Positions 46,250 through 57,548 of a stretch of DNA of 64,000 nucleotides are shown piece by piece. Source of the DNA: Eurosta solidaginis (taxonomy: Eukaryota; Arthropoda; Insecta; Diptera; Tephritidae); the NCBI RefSeq assembly GCF_040869045.1, contig NC_090319.1, positions 243,405,832 through 243,469,831 of the forward strand, given 5' to 3'. Within the stretch, counting starts at the first letter, position 1. Each line of letters opens with the position of its first letter. The notes beneath the pieces were generated by a model. It had not been told where the DNA came from and made no database searches. It saw nothing but the letters and a program-made list of their open reading frames with translations. The position numbers and the translations under genes were made by a program.

Positions 46250-48600
46250 ACTATGCCCTGATTTTGAAAACTGACGAACTCTTTTTCCTTTGTATTTTAG
46301 GTTTTTTTCGTTTCACTGACAATAACCAATTGTCCTAGCATTAAGCTTTACTTTACGCGCTCCAATATATTATTTTGAATTTCAAAGGAATTTTCCAAGC
46401 GTTATAGGAATGGCTGTTGCTGTGACCCCCAAAACCCTGAGTTTCCCACTCTCTTTTCATGCTATTAGAAACTCAAATGGTAAACAAAAATGTCTGACAT
46501 TGACAAATGCCATCCGTCATTGTGAACATAAGATTGATATAGATTGGAATGTGACACAAAAATGCGCACAACCACCATCCCCACCATTGCTATCGTCAGC
46601 CATCATCTTCGCATCACCAATACCATCAAAATTGCCGTATGACAACAACAATAATTTCAGACAACAAAAACAAAAGCTACACGAGCAGCTGAACTATTGA
46701 AGCCAACAATAGAAAGGAAATCATTGTACGCTTACAAAAAAGGCAAAAAAAACGTAAAAGGTACATAGAGTGGTGCGTAGAAGACACAAAATGACGAGTG
46801 CTGATGAGCAGCGTCGACGGCTGTTCGTCAAAAACGCATCAACCTCCCCTAAATCAAGGATAACGTACAAGGAATTTGGATATGTACATATGTTGGTCGC
46901 TTCATCCGGTATTTATACATACATTTACATATATTCGCACTTGTATGCCTTTTTTGATAAAAAAGACTTTTTATTAAGCTATATTATTATAATCTAAAGG
47001 GATGAAAAAAGATACTTTTGTATGTATGCATAGCTAAAATACTTTACATCGGCATTATTGCTTTGCCTAAGTAAATAACATTGGTTTTGTTTTATTCAAA
47101 GTTGTGTTCGCTTTTTTCATTTAATAGGTTTTTCAAATAATCAATTTCCAATAAAATCCAGTATCAACTGTTAAAAATTACCTTGCTGTTACATTTGCGT
47201 ATGCAAAAATTTTTCAAAATTATGGAACAATATCTAGTTTTTTTCTGGTATTTTTCTGGATGAACTTAAATTAATAAAAGCAGAAAACAATTGTCAGAAA
47301 TAACTTTAAAGTTATTGTCTGATTGGCGTTTCCAAAATTAGGTCCATGCTTTCCGCCTTTCATATAACCGGAGGGTGATCGAAACGCAATACCGACGAGT
47401 GGCGATTCTCATTAAATATTTCGCTATATGTGGTCTCCGCTTAGATATGACAGATTATTGAATTTTTCGAAAAACTGCTAACTAATGTTTAGCGCTGAAA
47501 AACGGTGATAATCAGATAGGCAAACCTGTTTTTATCTGAATGGGTACTGTCGAATTGGTCCCCTTTATGCACCTAAGGGTATTGTCGGTTGGGTTCTCTT
47601 TCCACTCCTCTTTATAACCTAATGGCAGGTCCTTTTTGTACTCTCTAGTATGGATCAATTACACAGTGTTACGAAAATGACAAAAGTGAAAATGCCGGGG
47701 AAGTCATACCATTTTCCTAATAGATCTCGAAGTTACAAGATCTGGATTTAGTACCTTTGGACTCCTGTGCGCCTTAACTTGGTAGACTATAAACTGATTT
47801 TCCGTTTCCCTCCGGATTGTATAGGAAGAGATTAAGACTTTTCAAACTTTTTTTATTGATTGGTTTGTTGGGTAAATATGCACAAATTTTCAAATATATC
47901 CCCAAAACTGTGGAAATTGTTTTAAACAATGATGTTTGGTTTATCTAAAGCTGGTAGAAGGTTTAAAATCGGTTGGGAGATACAAGGGTTGGTACAGTCT
48001 TCATAAATTAGTGCATGCAGATAGCATCAAAGTTGATGAAACCCGATAAAAGTGAAAAACAATTTGCGCATTGAGAAAAATTTCACAGTTATGATGTGTT
48101 TTCCTAGTAAATGTAGTACATATCATTGAAAAGGTCTAAATGGCTTCTTATACGATATAATCAACCAAGTTATAGGCTCGCAAGAGTCCAAACGTACGAA
48201 AACCCGAGTTTTGCCCATAACTCTCGACTTTTGGGGTATTCTGGGAAAATCTTGTATGCAGTTATTCTTGGATCTTCGAGATCTCCTAGAAAAATGGTAT
48301 AATTTTCCATGTATTTTTTTGGTGTCGCACTAAAACAGTTGTAATACAACAATCATAAATCATAGAATGAAATTGCTGAGTAATATTTCAATGCTCGTCA
48401 CTGAATATTCACATGCAAGGCCTTTTTGTAAATTACTTTATTTATTTTCAATGGCATTGGAGCACAAATTAGTTTTAGTTACTAATATTTTTTCAGTCCA
48501 AAATATATTAAGCTTTATTTGACAATTTTTTTTGGCCATCTAGATTTATTTTGAAACAGTTGGTGCAACACTGGTAGAACATATGCCCCTCCGGACCAGG
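46250..48600. other. Low-repeat region, possibly host intergenic or intronic DNA
   Basis: No mobile-element protein is visible. The plus-strand frame 46410-46700 (96 aa, with PPSPPLLSSAIIFASPIPSK and an Asn/Gln-rich end) and the frame 46770-46997 are unrecognised. Poly-Asn/Gln tracts are common in fly proteins and also in CA-rich non-coding DNA. I cannot assign a gene. Confidence 0.35.
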
Positions 48601-48614
48601 GATGCCAACGATAC

Positions 48615-49062
48615 ATCGATGTTTCCATAATATCGATCTTTCCTTAATGAAATATTTCTTATCAACGATATTTTTGCAAAACTTCCAAATATAAGGTAAG
48701 AAACGAATCGCTTATACTACGTTTCCAACAAACCCAAATTTCTAGTCTGGAAAACAAAAATAAAACCATGTCAAGACACGTCTTTTGATAGCCCTCCTGA
48801 CATTTTTGGACCTCTTTAAGCAGTTAGTCAAAACTAGCAATCACGGTGTTTAGGTTTGGTGGAAACATAGCGTTACTGGAGGCCGGTGAACAATGAAAAT
48901 GATTAGCTATTAGACCATAAGAAAAAAATTTAATTAATACTTCTAATGACGTCATATTATGAACTAATAACATCGATACGACCTCGATGTATCGTTCATA
49001 AATCTTGATGATTTCGACATCGATAATTTACTTTTAAAAGACATCGATGTGCAAATATCGAT
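48615..49062. promoter_or_regulatory. Cluster of ATCGAT motifs
   Basis: ATCGAT occurs at 48615, 48632, 48972, 49019, 49043 and 49057, plus CGATA/CGATG half-sites near 48668 and 48984. In fly genomes TATCGATA-like sites bind DREF/BEAF-type factors. Alternatively this is a decayed tandem repeat. Function is not shown. Confidence 0.3.
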
Positions 49063-49347
49063 GCTTTTATAAGCGATGTTGCATTCCAACTCGGAGCTGG
49101 CATATGACTCTGTAGGTTCTGGCAATATGAAGGTTAATATTGTTATTACCCGTTTTAATGTCAAAGGGTCTCCGCCGGTTCCGAGCTAAGGAGCTTGGAT
49201 ATGAAAACATTTTATTCAGTCTTTGTCTTATGTATACTTAATCTATAATACTTTTTTGATCATCATCTTAATGTTTTAATTGTGTGATTCTAAAAATTAA
49301 ATTAAATTTGTATACGTTTGTAAATATTATTACGACTAAATATTTTA

Positions 49348-49677
49348 GTGTATTTTAAGACGTATGTAGAATGCATTGATGAATACCTTTATCGCCGCAC
49401 AGAGTTCATTCTTTCGTTCTTTGCCAAAAGCTTAATCGGAATGACATCGCCAACTGATGGCATCGCATTAGTTTTGGCAAGCATTGCTACTCTTCGTCTT
49501 GCTACGTACATACATATGTATTTACAAACGTCCCAATCTGAATTGTGTGCACGACTATGCGATGATTGCTCCAATGATACTAATATTTGTAATCGTGGTT
49601 GTGGTAGTGATGCCTGTCATGTCACTGCAGGAAGTTTCATTACTGTTACAAAGGAAATGAAAGCCGTTTGTGAATGA
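49348..49677 (+). other. Unrecognised 109-residue open frame
   Basis: It contains AKSLIGMTSPTDGIALVLAS and a Cys-rich stretch CARLCDDCSNDTNICNRGCG. Overlapping open frames exist on the minus strand (49389-49574, 49555-49749), which weakens the case. No domain recognised. An ATAC/ATAT microsatellite follows at 49725-49762. Confidence 0.2.
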
Positions 49678-49764
49678 CGGTAACGGTAGAAATGTTGATG
49701 TGAATGACAATGTCATGGCGCAACTACATATATACATATATATGTACATACATACATATGTAGG

Positions 49765-51642
49765 ACTTGTAGAAGACAGAACGAGGAGTGTACACTATGT
49801 ATAAGCACCAGGCGACATCCAAAGCATTCGATGGATATCTTGAATAATGATGATTTGTGGCATAAAACTCTGCTTAGAGCTGTCGAGTGTTTAATGGTTA
49901 CAAAAGCGCGTAGCTAAAGTTTTTGGAAACCTCGAAATAATTAACACTTGATTAGTATTCAGGGAGCTTTAGTTTAATTTTCTCACTCAACTTTCTTATT
50001 GAACTTTTTGAAACAATTAAAACTTTTAACTTGCGACAGTGGAGAAAGTTATTTCATGATGCGGTGTGAAGGTGTGAAAAGATGTGAGCGATCAAAAGAT
50101 TATAAAATGAATTTAATGGAAAGGACGCAAAGATATCTAGATTTGAAGGGTATTCATAATAAATTTTATTCATATTGACACTAGTAAATTGAAACACCAA
50201 AAACTCGTCTAAGTCAAAAGCTTATTCTACACTCAAACAAAATTTCTTAAAAACGAGGAAAGTAGTTATTAAAAAAGAAAAACTAAGATGTCTTTTCCTT
50301 AGATTTAGGACTCATTTTCTTAATAATGGTGAAAATTTTATTAAAAGAAATAAAGGCACGAAATTGCGTAACTATCTTGGCAGTGAATTTCAAGTAAAGG
50401 TGCTCAACTTCACAGTGGAGTGTTCTGCCCACTTAGCCACCTCGCACGTATTTAAATGTTGTGGGAAATATTCAAACAAATTAAGGAAATTCAGGATTTT
50501 GTGCAAATGGCCTAGCATCATTGCATTTGCAAACTGGTGTAGTATTTTTACACAAAACCCCAACAAATTATACGGCTATGCATTTGCTACGTCATGGCAA
50601 ATACGCTGCATCAAAAACAATAGTTTATTTTTTCAACATTGAATAGCAAATCAGCAACTATCAATAAAACCCAAAACGTGAAAAAAATTTCAAATCGTCC
50701 TCCGCTTATAAACTGGTTTTTCTAATTGAAAAATTTTCGTAAAGTTTTTGATGTAGGTATTCGCGGGCCTTGAATCTGGGGTTTTCGGTGCTGCCACACC
50801 ACAGCAGCTGCCAGAATGGGATGACCTTCCTCTACTTCTGTTCACAAGGTTATAATTGCCGCATTTAGCGTTATACTGGCATATGGGGCTTCCAAGCCAA
50901 AACTTAAACTGAAGAATTATTTATGAGTTTGTCGTTTTATACATTAAAAGTTTCATAATTTTTTCTCGCGCAAACTATTGTCTAAAATAAACACAGCGAT
51001 GGTTACTACAAGGAACAATTTCCTTAAATTTGTCAAGGAAAACATCGAAGGCTGCAACTATTTCAGAACTGACCCAGTCAAGAACGCATTCAAAAAGTCT
51101 GCAAAGGGGGGTAATTGCCATTTTTTAGTACATAGCAATGTTAAAAGTGTCACTTGAAAGCGCTGCGAGAGGATAGAATTAGAGCCAGTCTTAGAATGAT
51201 AGATTTGCCCAAGTTCGGAGCTAGTGCGATACTGAGCAGGATAAATATAAAAATTTCGGTTTCGAAACTAGATCTTATGCGCCAAGGAAGAACAAGTAGT
51301 AGCTAGATTCCTTCTAGTTCAAAAATCAACAGTAAGTTTTTATATTTTCTATATAACATATACATATTTGATAAATTGAACTAGTTTTAATAAGGGATGA
51401 AATTGTAAAAGAATCACCCTGTATAATTTCGGAACTATAACAAAACTGTATATTTTTCACTACACTCATAAACAAATACTTACTTAAAATTTCCTATACA
51501 AATTTCTTTAAATTGAGGAAAATTTCAATTTTATGAGTCAACTATTGTATAAAACTTTTCACTAATATAAGGGTAAATTTTTCTTCAAAGTTTTCATCCA
51601 GAATACTTGATTGAATTTTTGTCATAATATTTATGTACGAGT
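49765..51642. other. Mostly non-coding region with family E copy 2
   Basis: 50490-50680 is the inverted counterpart of 34500-34690, including TTTGCTACGTCATGGCAAAT. Nothing else is recognisable in the remaining sequence. Confidence 0.45.
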
Positions 51643-51654
51643 TAGCTCAGTGAA

Positions 51655-52737
51655 GTTCTTGTTTGGTGGAAAGCCACACAAAAACAACCCACCTCAAAAA
51701 ATTATAGGGAGTATGCAGACTATCAATGCTTAGCATTACGGATGCCCTGAAAACAACCCCGACGGCGGCACTGTGTGCCATTCTGCACATTTCACCTGTA
51801 GACCTGGTAGCAAAGAACATAGCGTTAACAACTGCGACCAGGTTCGGTGCCTCGGGGCAGCTTGAGCGCCGACCATACGGCCATAGTAGTATAGCGTCAT
51901 CAATCACAAGACGAACAGACTACCTGATTCGCTATCTGCGCTTCGAGGGCGATCTTAAGGCCACAATAGAGGCGGACGGTTGGCGCAAGGGTGCTCAAAT
52001 GGCGGACGAGGCGACACATCTGTACACAGATGGTTCCAAAGTAGTGTAAGGAGTAGGGTCTCCGGTACACTGTGCTGATCCTGGAAGAGAATAGCTTAAG
52101 CTGCAACCGTGTTAACTTTTATATTGACAGTCAAGCAGCAATTAAGGCAATAATCTCGCACAGCACATTATCTAAATGCGTTTTAGAGTATACGCAGTCC
52201 TTGAAGAGAATCGGGACAGGGAGAAGCTTACATCTATATTGGGTGCCAGGGCATATGGGAATAGATGAGAATGAAAAAGCGGATGAACTAGGTAAAAAGG
52301 ACACATCCCTTGAAGCTTGCTCTGTAGACGTCCCAATTAGACTGGGCGAGATTAAGCGAAGGCGAGATGTGCACATGATCGACCAAGCATCGTGATTCCA
52401 AGCGCGGGGCTGTAAAGTGTTGAAGATTATGTGTGGGTCTTACAACCTTAGACTAACAAAGTTGCCTCTATCATTAAAAAGAGAGGACTGTAGCCTCATG
52501 ACGGTTATTCTGACTATTAGGAGATTCAGCTGTCAGATCTAGAAGCAGCAAGTGGCTTAAGTTAAAGGAAGCTTCTAGTATTTGCCACGGACGGCAGTTA
52601 TTTCATAACATAGGTCCTGGTTTTTAATAGGGTTTTTCAGTTTGGTCGTTAAAAGAAACTTCTGGTAACACTATGGAATCATTCAGTATATGTGAGGTCC
52701 CCATGGACCCGCCAGTTCAACCTAACCTAGCTCAGTG
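51655..52737 (+). mobile_element. 5'-truncated LINE (thumb plus RNase H) with 12-bp target-site duplication
   Basis: TAGCTCAGTGAA is present perfectly at 51643-51654 and 52738-52749. Inside, VWWKATQK begins at about 51658, SITDALKTTPTAALCAI follows, then HLYTDGSKVV (RNase H first Asp, 52020). After a short deletion and frame change come NFYIDSQAAIKAI and LYWVPGHMGIDENEKADEL (52235). A decayed C-terminal zinc-finger region follows and the 3' end reads CCAGTTCAACCTAACCTAG. This is a LINE of the RNase H-bearing I/R1/LOA group, a different family from the window-edge copies. It is inactive. Confidence 0.85.
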
Positions 52738-52769
52738 AATAAGAGCACCCGACGGTTAAGTTAAGCACC

Positions 52770-53560
52770 TCGACTAGAAATCCACGGCCGTGCAAGTTAC
52801 ACAATTTTCGCGTACATATCTGATAATTATTGTAAGTTGATCGACATGTGCAATATCCGGCGTAGTGTCTGCAATTTTACCAAAATACTTAGCAGATTGC
52901 ACTTCACTGGAAATTTGTTGTAGTAATTCTGAATCAACAATATAATTTCTTCATAGAATTAGGCAATTCACAAGGTCTCCTATTCCCCGTATGTGGTACG
53001 CTTTGATCAAATTTTATATTGGAAATCATGAAAACAACTCAAATCTTAAAATTGTATTTGAATACGACACCCTTGTAAATTGCCCCATTGTTTTGGACAA
53101 ATACGACGTATTTCCACTACCAGGGTGCGCATACCATTTTAAGTGCTCATTTAAAAATGTATCACATTCAGCAAGAAGCTCTACTGTTTCTAAAAAATTT
53201 CCAATATCGGGATGTCCTATTCGATCTGAATTTCCTCGAAATGGCAAATTTCTTATTGCTGGTGATTTAATAATTACAATTACTCCGTATACAACTTTTT
53301 TCCAATACGCTGTTTCCTCATCGAGCTGTGAGCTATTGCTCGAGCTTTAAAATTACTTACGTTAGTTTCATGAAAATCAGAATTTTCACGACCTTCAATG
53401 CGTGCTCTTGAGTTTTTCTAGTCAAGAAATCCTTCACTAGTAAAAGTATTTATTTCACCACTTCTACCCAATAATAAGCATGGAACAAAAAATACTCACC
53501 CTTTAGATTCTGAACGCCACTCACGGCGTTGAATATCTCTGCTTTTAACTTTCGTTTAAA
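52770..53560 (-). pseudogene. hAT-type transposase relic (DUF4371-like)
   Basis: On the minus strand: GEINTFTSEGFLD then ARIEGRENSDFHETNVS (53370-53460), then FRGNSDRIGHPDIGNFLETV and ELLAECDTFLNEHLKWYAHP (53110-53245), then SSEVQSAKYFGKIADTTPDI and AHVDQLTIIIRYVREN (52810-52925). This order matches the N-terminal half of hAT-related ZMYM/DUF4371 transposases. The Asp in IADTTPD corresponds to the conserved DxTPDI. Stops and frameshifts are frequent. The C-terminal catalytic part is absent, ending near the LINE insertion. Confidence 0.8.
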
Positions 53561-54174
53561 TTAAATCTTGGGACAATACCTCATTTTATCAATATAAATA
53601 TTTCCGTATTATCACCTTGTGGTATACCGTTAATAGTTATGAAATCCCAAACAAAAAATGATCAGAATACAAATTCAAAAAAGGGATCAGTATTAAATTT
53701 TAAAATATCAGTTTTAGGCTGGTTTTCTTCGGTATCTGGTGATGAAGGAAAATTGTAATAGAGAAGCGCGTGACTGTATTTTTTCGATATCTTGTTCTGA
53801 AATCTATTCTAATTCCGGCTAGAAAAAAAATCAATTTAAAGAGTTGGCATTTATTTTATCGTTATCCAGACTAAAGCTGTAAACACAATGCCGAGCGACA
53901 AAGATCTTCGCAGCGCGGGGCGCTGACATTTACCGGGCGAAATTTTCTGAGTCACCATAGACAGAAATAAAGATGAACAAAATTAAAAATTTTTTAATTC
54001 TTTGCTTTAGCAGTTGACTACAAAAACACGCCCAGATTTTAAAAGCAGTATCGAAAGACACGTTTGGTTCCCAATAATCTTAATCCACTTTTTAGAAACT
54101 AATCTCAACCAGTTCTCAAAATTGCTAGTTTTTACTTTTGCTGCCTCTAAAATTTTGCCGCTCTAAGGCCGGGC
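53561..54174. other. Non-coding, with family G copy 2
   Basis: 53882-53940 resembles 30157-30205. Otherwise AT-rich with no genes seen. Confidence 0.45.
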
Positions 54175-54400
54175 GGTTGTTGTTGTTGTTGTATTAACAA
54201 TAAAGACACTCCCCGAAATTTTGGAGTGTGTTATCGATGTTGGTGGTCTTTTGCCGGATATAGATGTGATACGCTCCGGTATCAAAGCATCACTAAGGTA
54301 CTAGCTCGACCATCTCGGGAACCTTCTAGGCCGTCCCTAGTTCCTTGAGGACGCTCTGAAGCTATAGAGCTTTGTATTTGGGCCTTGGCGTAAATATATC
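54175..54400 (-). repeat. Dispersed repeat fragment starting with a GTT microsatellite
   Basis: (GTT)n at 54177-54192 is followed by a hairpin ACACTCC/GGAGTGT (54206-54229), then GGTCTTTTGCCGGATATAGA and CGACCATCTCGGGAACC. I recall this arrangement from a common fly repeat. The (CAA)n end on the minus strand would fit the 3' UTR of a Jockey-like LINE. That assignment is inference. Confidence 0.5.
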
Positions 54401-54538
54401 ACTGAGTTCATTAGAACCGGCTTTATTTTGTGATATTTATAGAAATCCAAAGAATTATCCAATGATGCCTACTATTTGTATTGTTAAGCGGGGAGTGCCC
54501 TTATTGCTATTAATGTATGAAAACAGTTTTTCATTTAA

Positions 54539-54790
54539 ATTTTAAGCGCTTCCTTTATATAAATGGACAAAAATCAGCGAAAAATGTCTCCTTATATAAA
54601 GACATATTCTTGCTAAAGTTTGCTTTGTAAATTTTGATATAGAAATTGCAAAAATATTTATGAAAGAAGTAAAAATATAAAAGTGGAGCGCACATTACTT
54701 GGATTGGAAAGTTGGTAGGAAAAGAGATATTATAAGTCAATCACATTTTTCGCTGATTTTTGTCCATTTATAAAAGGAAGTGCTTAAAAT
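54539..54790. mobile_element. MITE (~252 bp) with ~48-bp terminal inverted repeats
   Basis: The left end ATTTTAAGCGCTTCC then AATGGACAAAAATCAGCGAA mirrors the right end TTCGCTGATTTTTGTCCATT then GGAAGTGCTTAAAAT with few mismatches. The central part is AT-rich and non-coding. A related copy with only the left half recognisable lies at 60127-60290. Confidence 0.8.
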
Positions 54791-54839
54791 GTTTTTATTT
54801 TATTTTTATTTTCTCCTCTTCTTACATTTTCTCGGTGTC

Positions 54840-55030
54840 TCAACCTATCTGTTAAGTTTTACGCTTGTAGCTCAATGAGAACTTACATAAAAATCAATCC
54901 CAAAATTCCCTCCGTTTCGTACGATTTTTTCTAAATATATCGTCCCGTGCGTAGCGGGTCTTTTTGTATCGTGTCATCGGCTGCCACAGACCTCTGAATT
55001 AAGTCTGGAATTTCAAGTCTCTAGCTCATC
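54840..55030 (+). repeat. Dispersed repeat family F, copy 1
   Basis: TTGTAGCTCAATGAGAA, CGTACGATTTTTTCTAAATA, CGTGTCATCGG and TTTCAAGTCTCTAGCTCA recur at 60330-60440 and 63155-63245 in the same orientation. In this window copies 1 and 2 sit directly 3' of the MITE at 54539 or its relative at 60127, so F and that MITE may be parts of one larger element. Confidence 0.65.
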
Positions 55031-55234
55031 GAGAAGTTTAAATGAGAAAAATGTTGACAATTTAATCAGGAATAAAATGAATGCTTTACTTAAATGAAAT
55101 TAAAACAGATTCTAATATGTTTTTTTTTGCATAACCTCGCAAAAAACATTCGCAAATCTGCACTTAGGCTCTCCTTAACGAACTTTGTTATTCGGCCACA
55201 CATAAATTGAACTGTGCTATTCTTCGCCGCAAAT

Positions 55235-55690
55235 TGCAAACGGTCCGTCCGTCTGTCCGTTAACACGGTAATTTGGATTGGTATTGAAAATGAGGGAAAT
55301 CGGATGATAACACCACGCCCACTTGTTATATATATATCATTTTGGAAAACACAAAAACCTGATTATTTAGTAAATAATATAACTAGAATGTTGAAATTTG
55401 GCGTATAGACTGATATTGAGACTCTTGATACAATTTTTTAAATGGGCGTGGCACCGCCAACTTGTGATAAAATCAGTTTTACAAATATTATCAATCATAA
55501 ATCAAAAATCGTTAAACCTATCGTAACAAAATTCGGCAGAGAGGTTGCCTTTACTATAACTAATGCTTTGAAGAAAAATTAACGAAATCGGTTAAGGACC
55601 AGGCCCACTTTTATACAAAATATTTTTAAAAGGGTCGTGGACAATAAAATAAGCTATATCTTTGCAAAAAGAGCTTTAAGTCAATGGTTT
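55235..55690 (-). repeat. Family A fragment
   Basis: From GGTCCGTCCGTCTGTCCG through GGGCGTGGCACCGCCAACTT to AAAAAGAGCTTTAAGTCAAT, this matches the reverse complement of about 11110-11650 of the full family A copy. It ends abruptly against a Helitron fragment at 55697. Confidence 0.7.
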
Positions 55691-55696
55691 TTCTGT

Positions 55697-56154
55697 GGGG
55701 GCCCGCGATTTAGAGGTACTATGACATTTCATTCATTAATTCAGGAGAGTCTTTAGTTGTGTAGAGGGTAATTTTCATACCCCTGGGTGACTAGGGTCTC
55801 GAGATATAGGCTAAACGTGGGCCAGTGAATGCCTAGACAGTGCTTATACAATATGTATATGGGGTGGGACTGGGACTGGAATAAAATACATACCACCCTC
55901 TGGGACAGGCAATAAGGGATGCAGAAGAATGAGAAGAAATTTAGAGAAGAGAAAAGGAGAAGGAGATTGAGAAAGAGATAGAATGAGACGAAGATGGAGA
56001 TAGATGAAGCGAAAAATACGGAGGGAGGAGTGAATAAAAGGATCAGGAAAAAGTGAAGAGGGGCGGGGAGGGCAGAGTCAGACGGAAAAGGCTTATTAAA
56101 ATGTATGCAGATAAGCCGAATTTAGGGCAGGACAACGTCTGCCGGGTCTTCTAG
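55697..56154 (+). mobile_element. Helitron fragment with intact 3' end
   Basis: GGCCCGCGATTTAGAGGTAC matches the body of the Helitron near 14760. The GGGACTGGGACTGGAATAAA block, the purine-rich tract and the end GTCTGCCGGGTCTTCTAG at 56154 (followed by T) are the same as in the copies at 15534 and 21628. Internal deletions reduce it to 458 bp and the TC 5' end is missing. Confidence 0.8.
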
Positions 56155-56189
56155 TATGTATATGTATTATTGCGCAGCATTTCAAGTGT

Positions 56190-56243
56190 GCAGCTGGGTA
56201 TGTAATGTTCGGTTTCACCCGAACTTAGACTTCCTTATTTATT
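56190..56243 (+). repeat. Solo family B 3' end
   Basis: CAGCTGGGTATGTAATGTTC, then the GTTCGGTTTCACCCGAAC hairpin and TTAGACTTCCTTATTT are the last ~54 bases of family B. No other part is next to them. Confidence 0.7.
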
Positions 56244-57169
56244 TTAATTAGCTCTGAGCTTAAGAAATAACTTGCCATTTTACAAGTGGGTCTAAGCATT
56301 TTAAGGGTTAGTTTGAAAACACTCTTTTATTTGATTTATAAAAATCACCCTAGTATACATATTTATACGTATGAATCAAATTCGCTTTACCGATTTGTAT
56401 ATTCCTTTACCAATGCTTATTTCCCAAAAGTTCCTTATTTTTACCCCGACTACTTATACTTTACGCATCTGTCTATTGCCATTCTCAAAGTATCAGTCAC
56501 ATAAATTTGCCACCCCGCTGCTGCAGACCCGGCTGCTATTGTCGGCCTTTCTTCTGCTCATCATGACGGCATTTCCTATAGTAGTTGCGTACGTCATAGA
56601 TTAATGACAGCAATTCATCAAAATCACTCGATGGACATGACGAAGAACCAAAATTCAAAAGAAAAAAGTACAAATTTTTTCTTTATTTTTTTTTTTTTCA
56701 TAAGTATGTATGCTTCTTTCTTTTTCTTATAGTTTGTGCACGCTTTCTTAAAAAACCAATATATCCAGAGCAAAGAAACTGGCACTAATGCTATAGGGGA
56801 CAAAATTTGTAAGGACTCGGCGTTTTTGAGAATAATTGCATATACATATTTTCACATGTATGTATTTCTATAGGAACTGAAAAGTCTGAGTAAGGTAGTG
56901 TTGATGCTGGAGTAACAACAAATGTCTAATGGTACACAACGGTAGAATTCACAATATTTGTACAAGTGTGATTTAAGCTCTCCTAGAGGTAAAGTATGAA
57001 ATTTAACCTTCAAATAACTGGTAGAAACTTGTTGCTAATTTGAAAAAAAGTCAAATAAGTCAGATCAATTTTAAGTAGATTGAGTATATAAAATCAATAA
57101 AACTTTTATTTACCTCACCCCTAGACCTTGCTTAAAAAAATACTACTTCTCAGCCGGTAGTCTACATTT
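56244..57169. other. Non-coding or unrecognised region
   Basis: Plus frames at 56286-56604 are hydrophobic and unrecognised. The minus strand at 56536-56655 reads SSDFDELLSLIYDVRNYYRK, which looks protein-like but matches no family I can name and ends at a stop near 56536. T-rich tract at 56690-56700. Confidence 0.35.
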
Positions 57170-57180
57170 GCGGACATCAA

Positions 57181-57537
57181 GAATAAAAAATAAATGTAAG
57201 GCGCGATAACCTCCGAAGAGATCTAAGGCCAAGCTTCTCTTCCAATTTGCGTCGTGCTCCGCTTGATTTTCCCTACAAATTGGCCGGACGGGACCTACAT
57301 GTTTTATGCCGACTCCGAACGGCATCTGCAAGGCAGATGAGTTTTCACTGAGAGAAATACACCCGAAATACACCCGGAGCGCTTGCCAAACACTGCCGAG
57401 GGGCGACCCCGCTTACAAAAATTGTCTTCTAATTGAAAAACCTTATTTCTAAAATGTTGATGTTGCTTTGCCCGGGGTGCGAACCCAGGGCCTACGGTGT
57501 GATAGGCGGAGCACGCTACCATCACACCACGGTGGCC
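57181..57537 (-). mobile_element. tRNA-derived SINE, copy 1, with 11-bp target-site duplication
   Basis: GCGGACATCAA repeats perfectly at 57170-57180 and 57538-57548. On the minus strand the element begins GGCCACCGTGGTGTGATGG, carrying the RNA polymerase III A box TGGTGTGATGG, and has a B box GGTTCGCACCC near 57480. The non-tRNA body (GGGGTCGCCCCTCGGCAGTG) ends in an AT-rich tail. Copy 2 is at 61577. It needs a LINE partner for movement, and the partner is not identified. Frames at 57143-57738 are artefacts. Confidence 0.9.
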
Positions 57538-57548
57538 GCGGACATCAA

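Noticed and set aside
46410..46700. Candidate host protein with Pro-rich and Asn/Gln-rich segments
   Set aside because: No domain, no splice or start context I can defend, and low-complexity composition; kept only as a note within a non-coding region.
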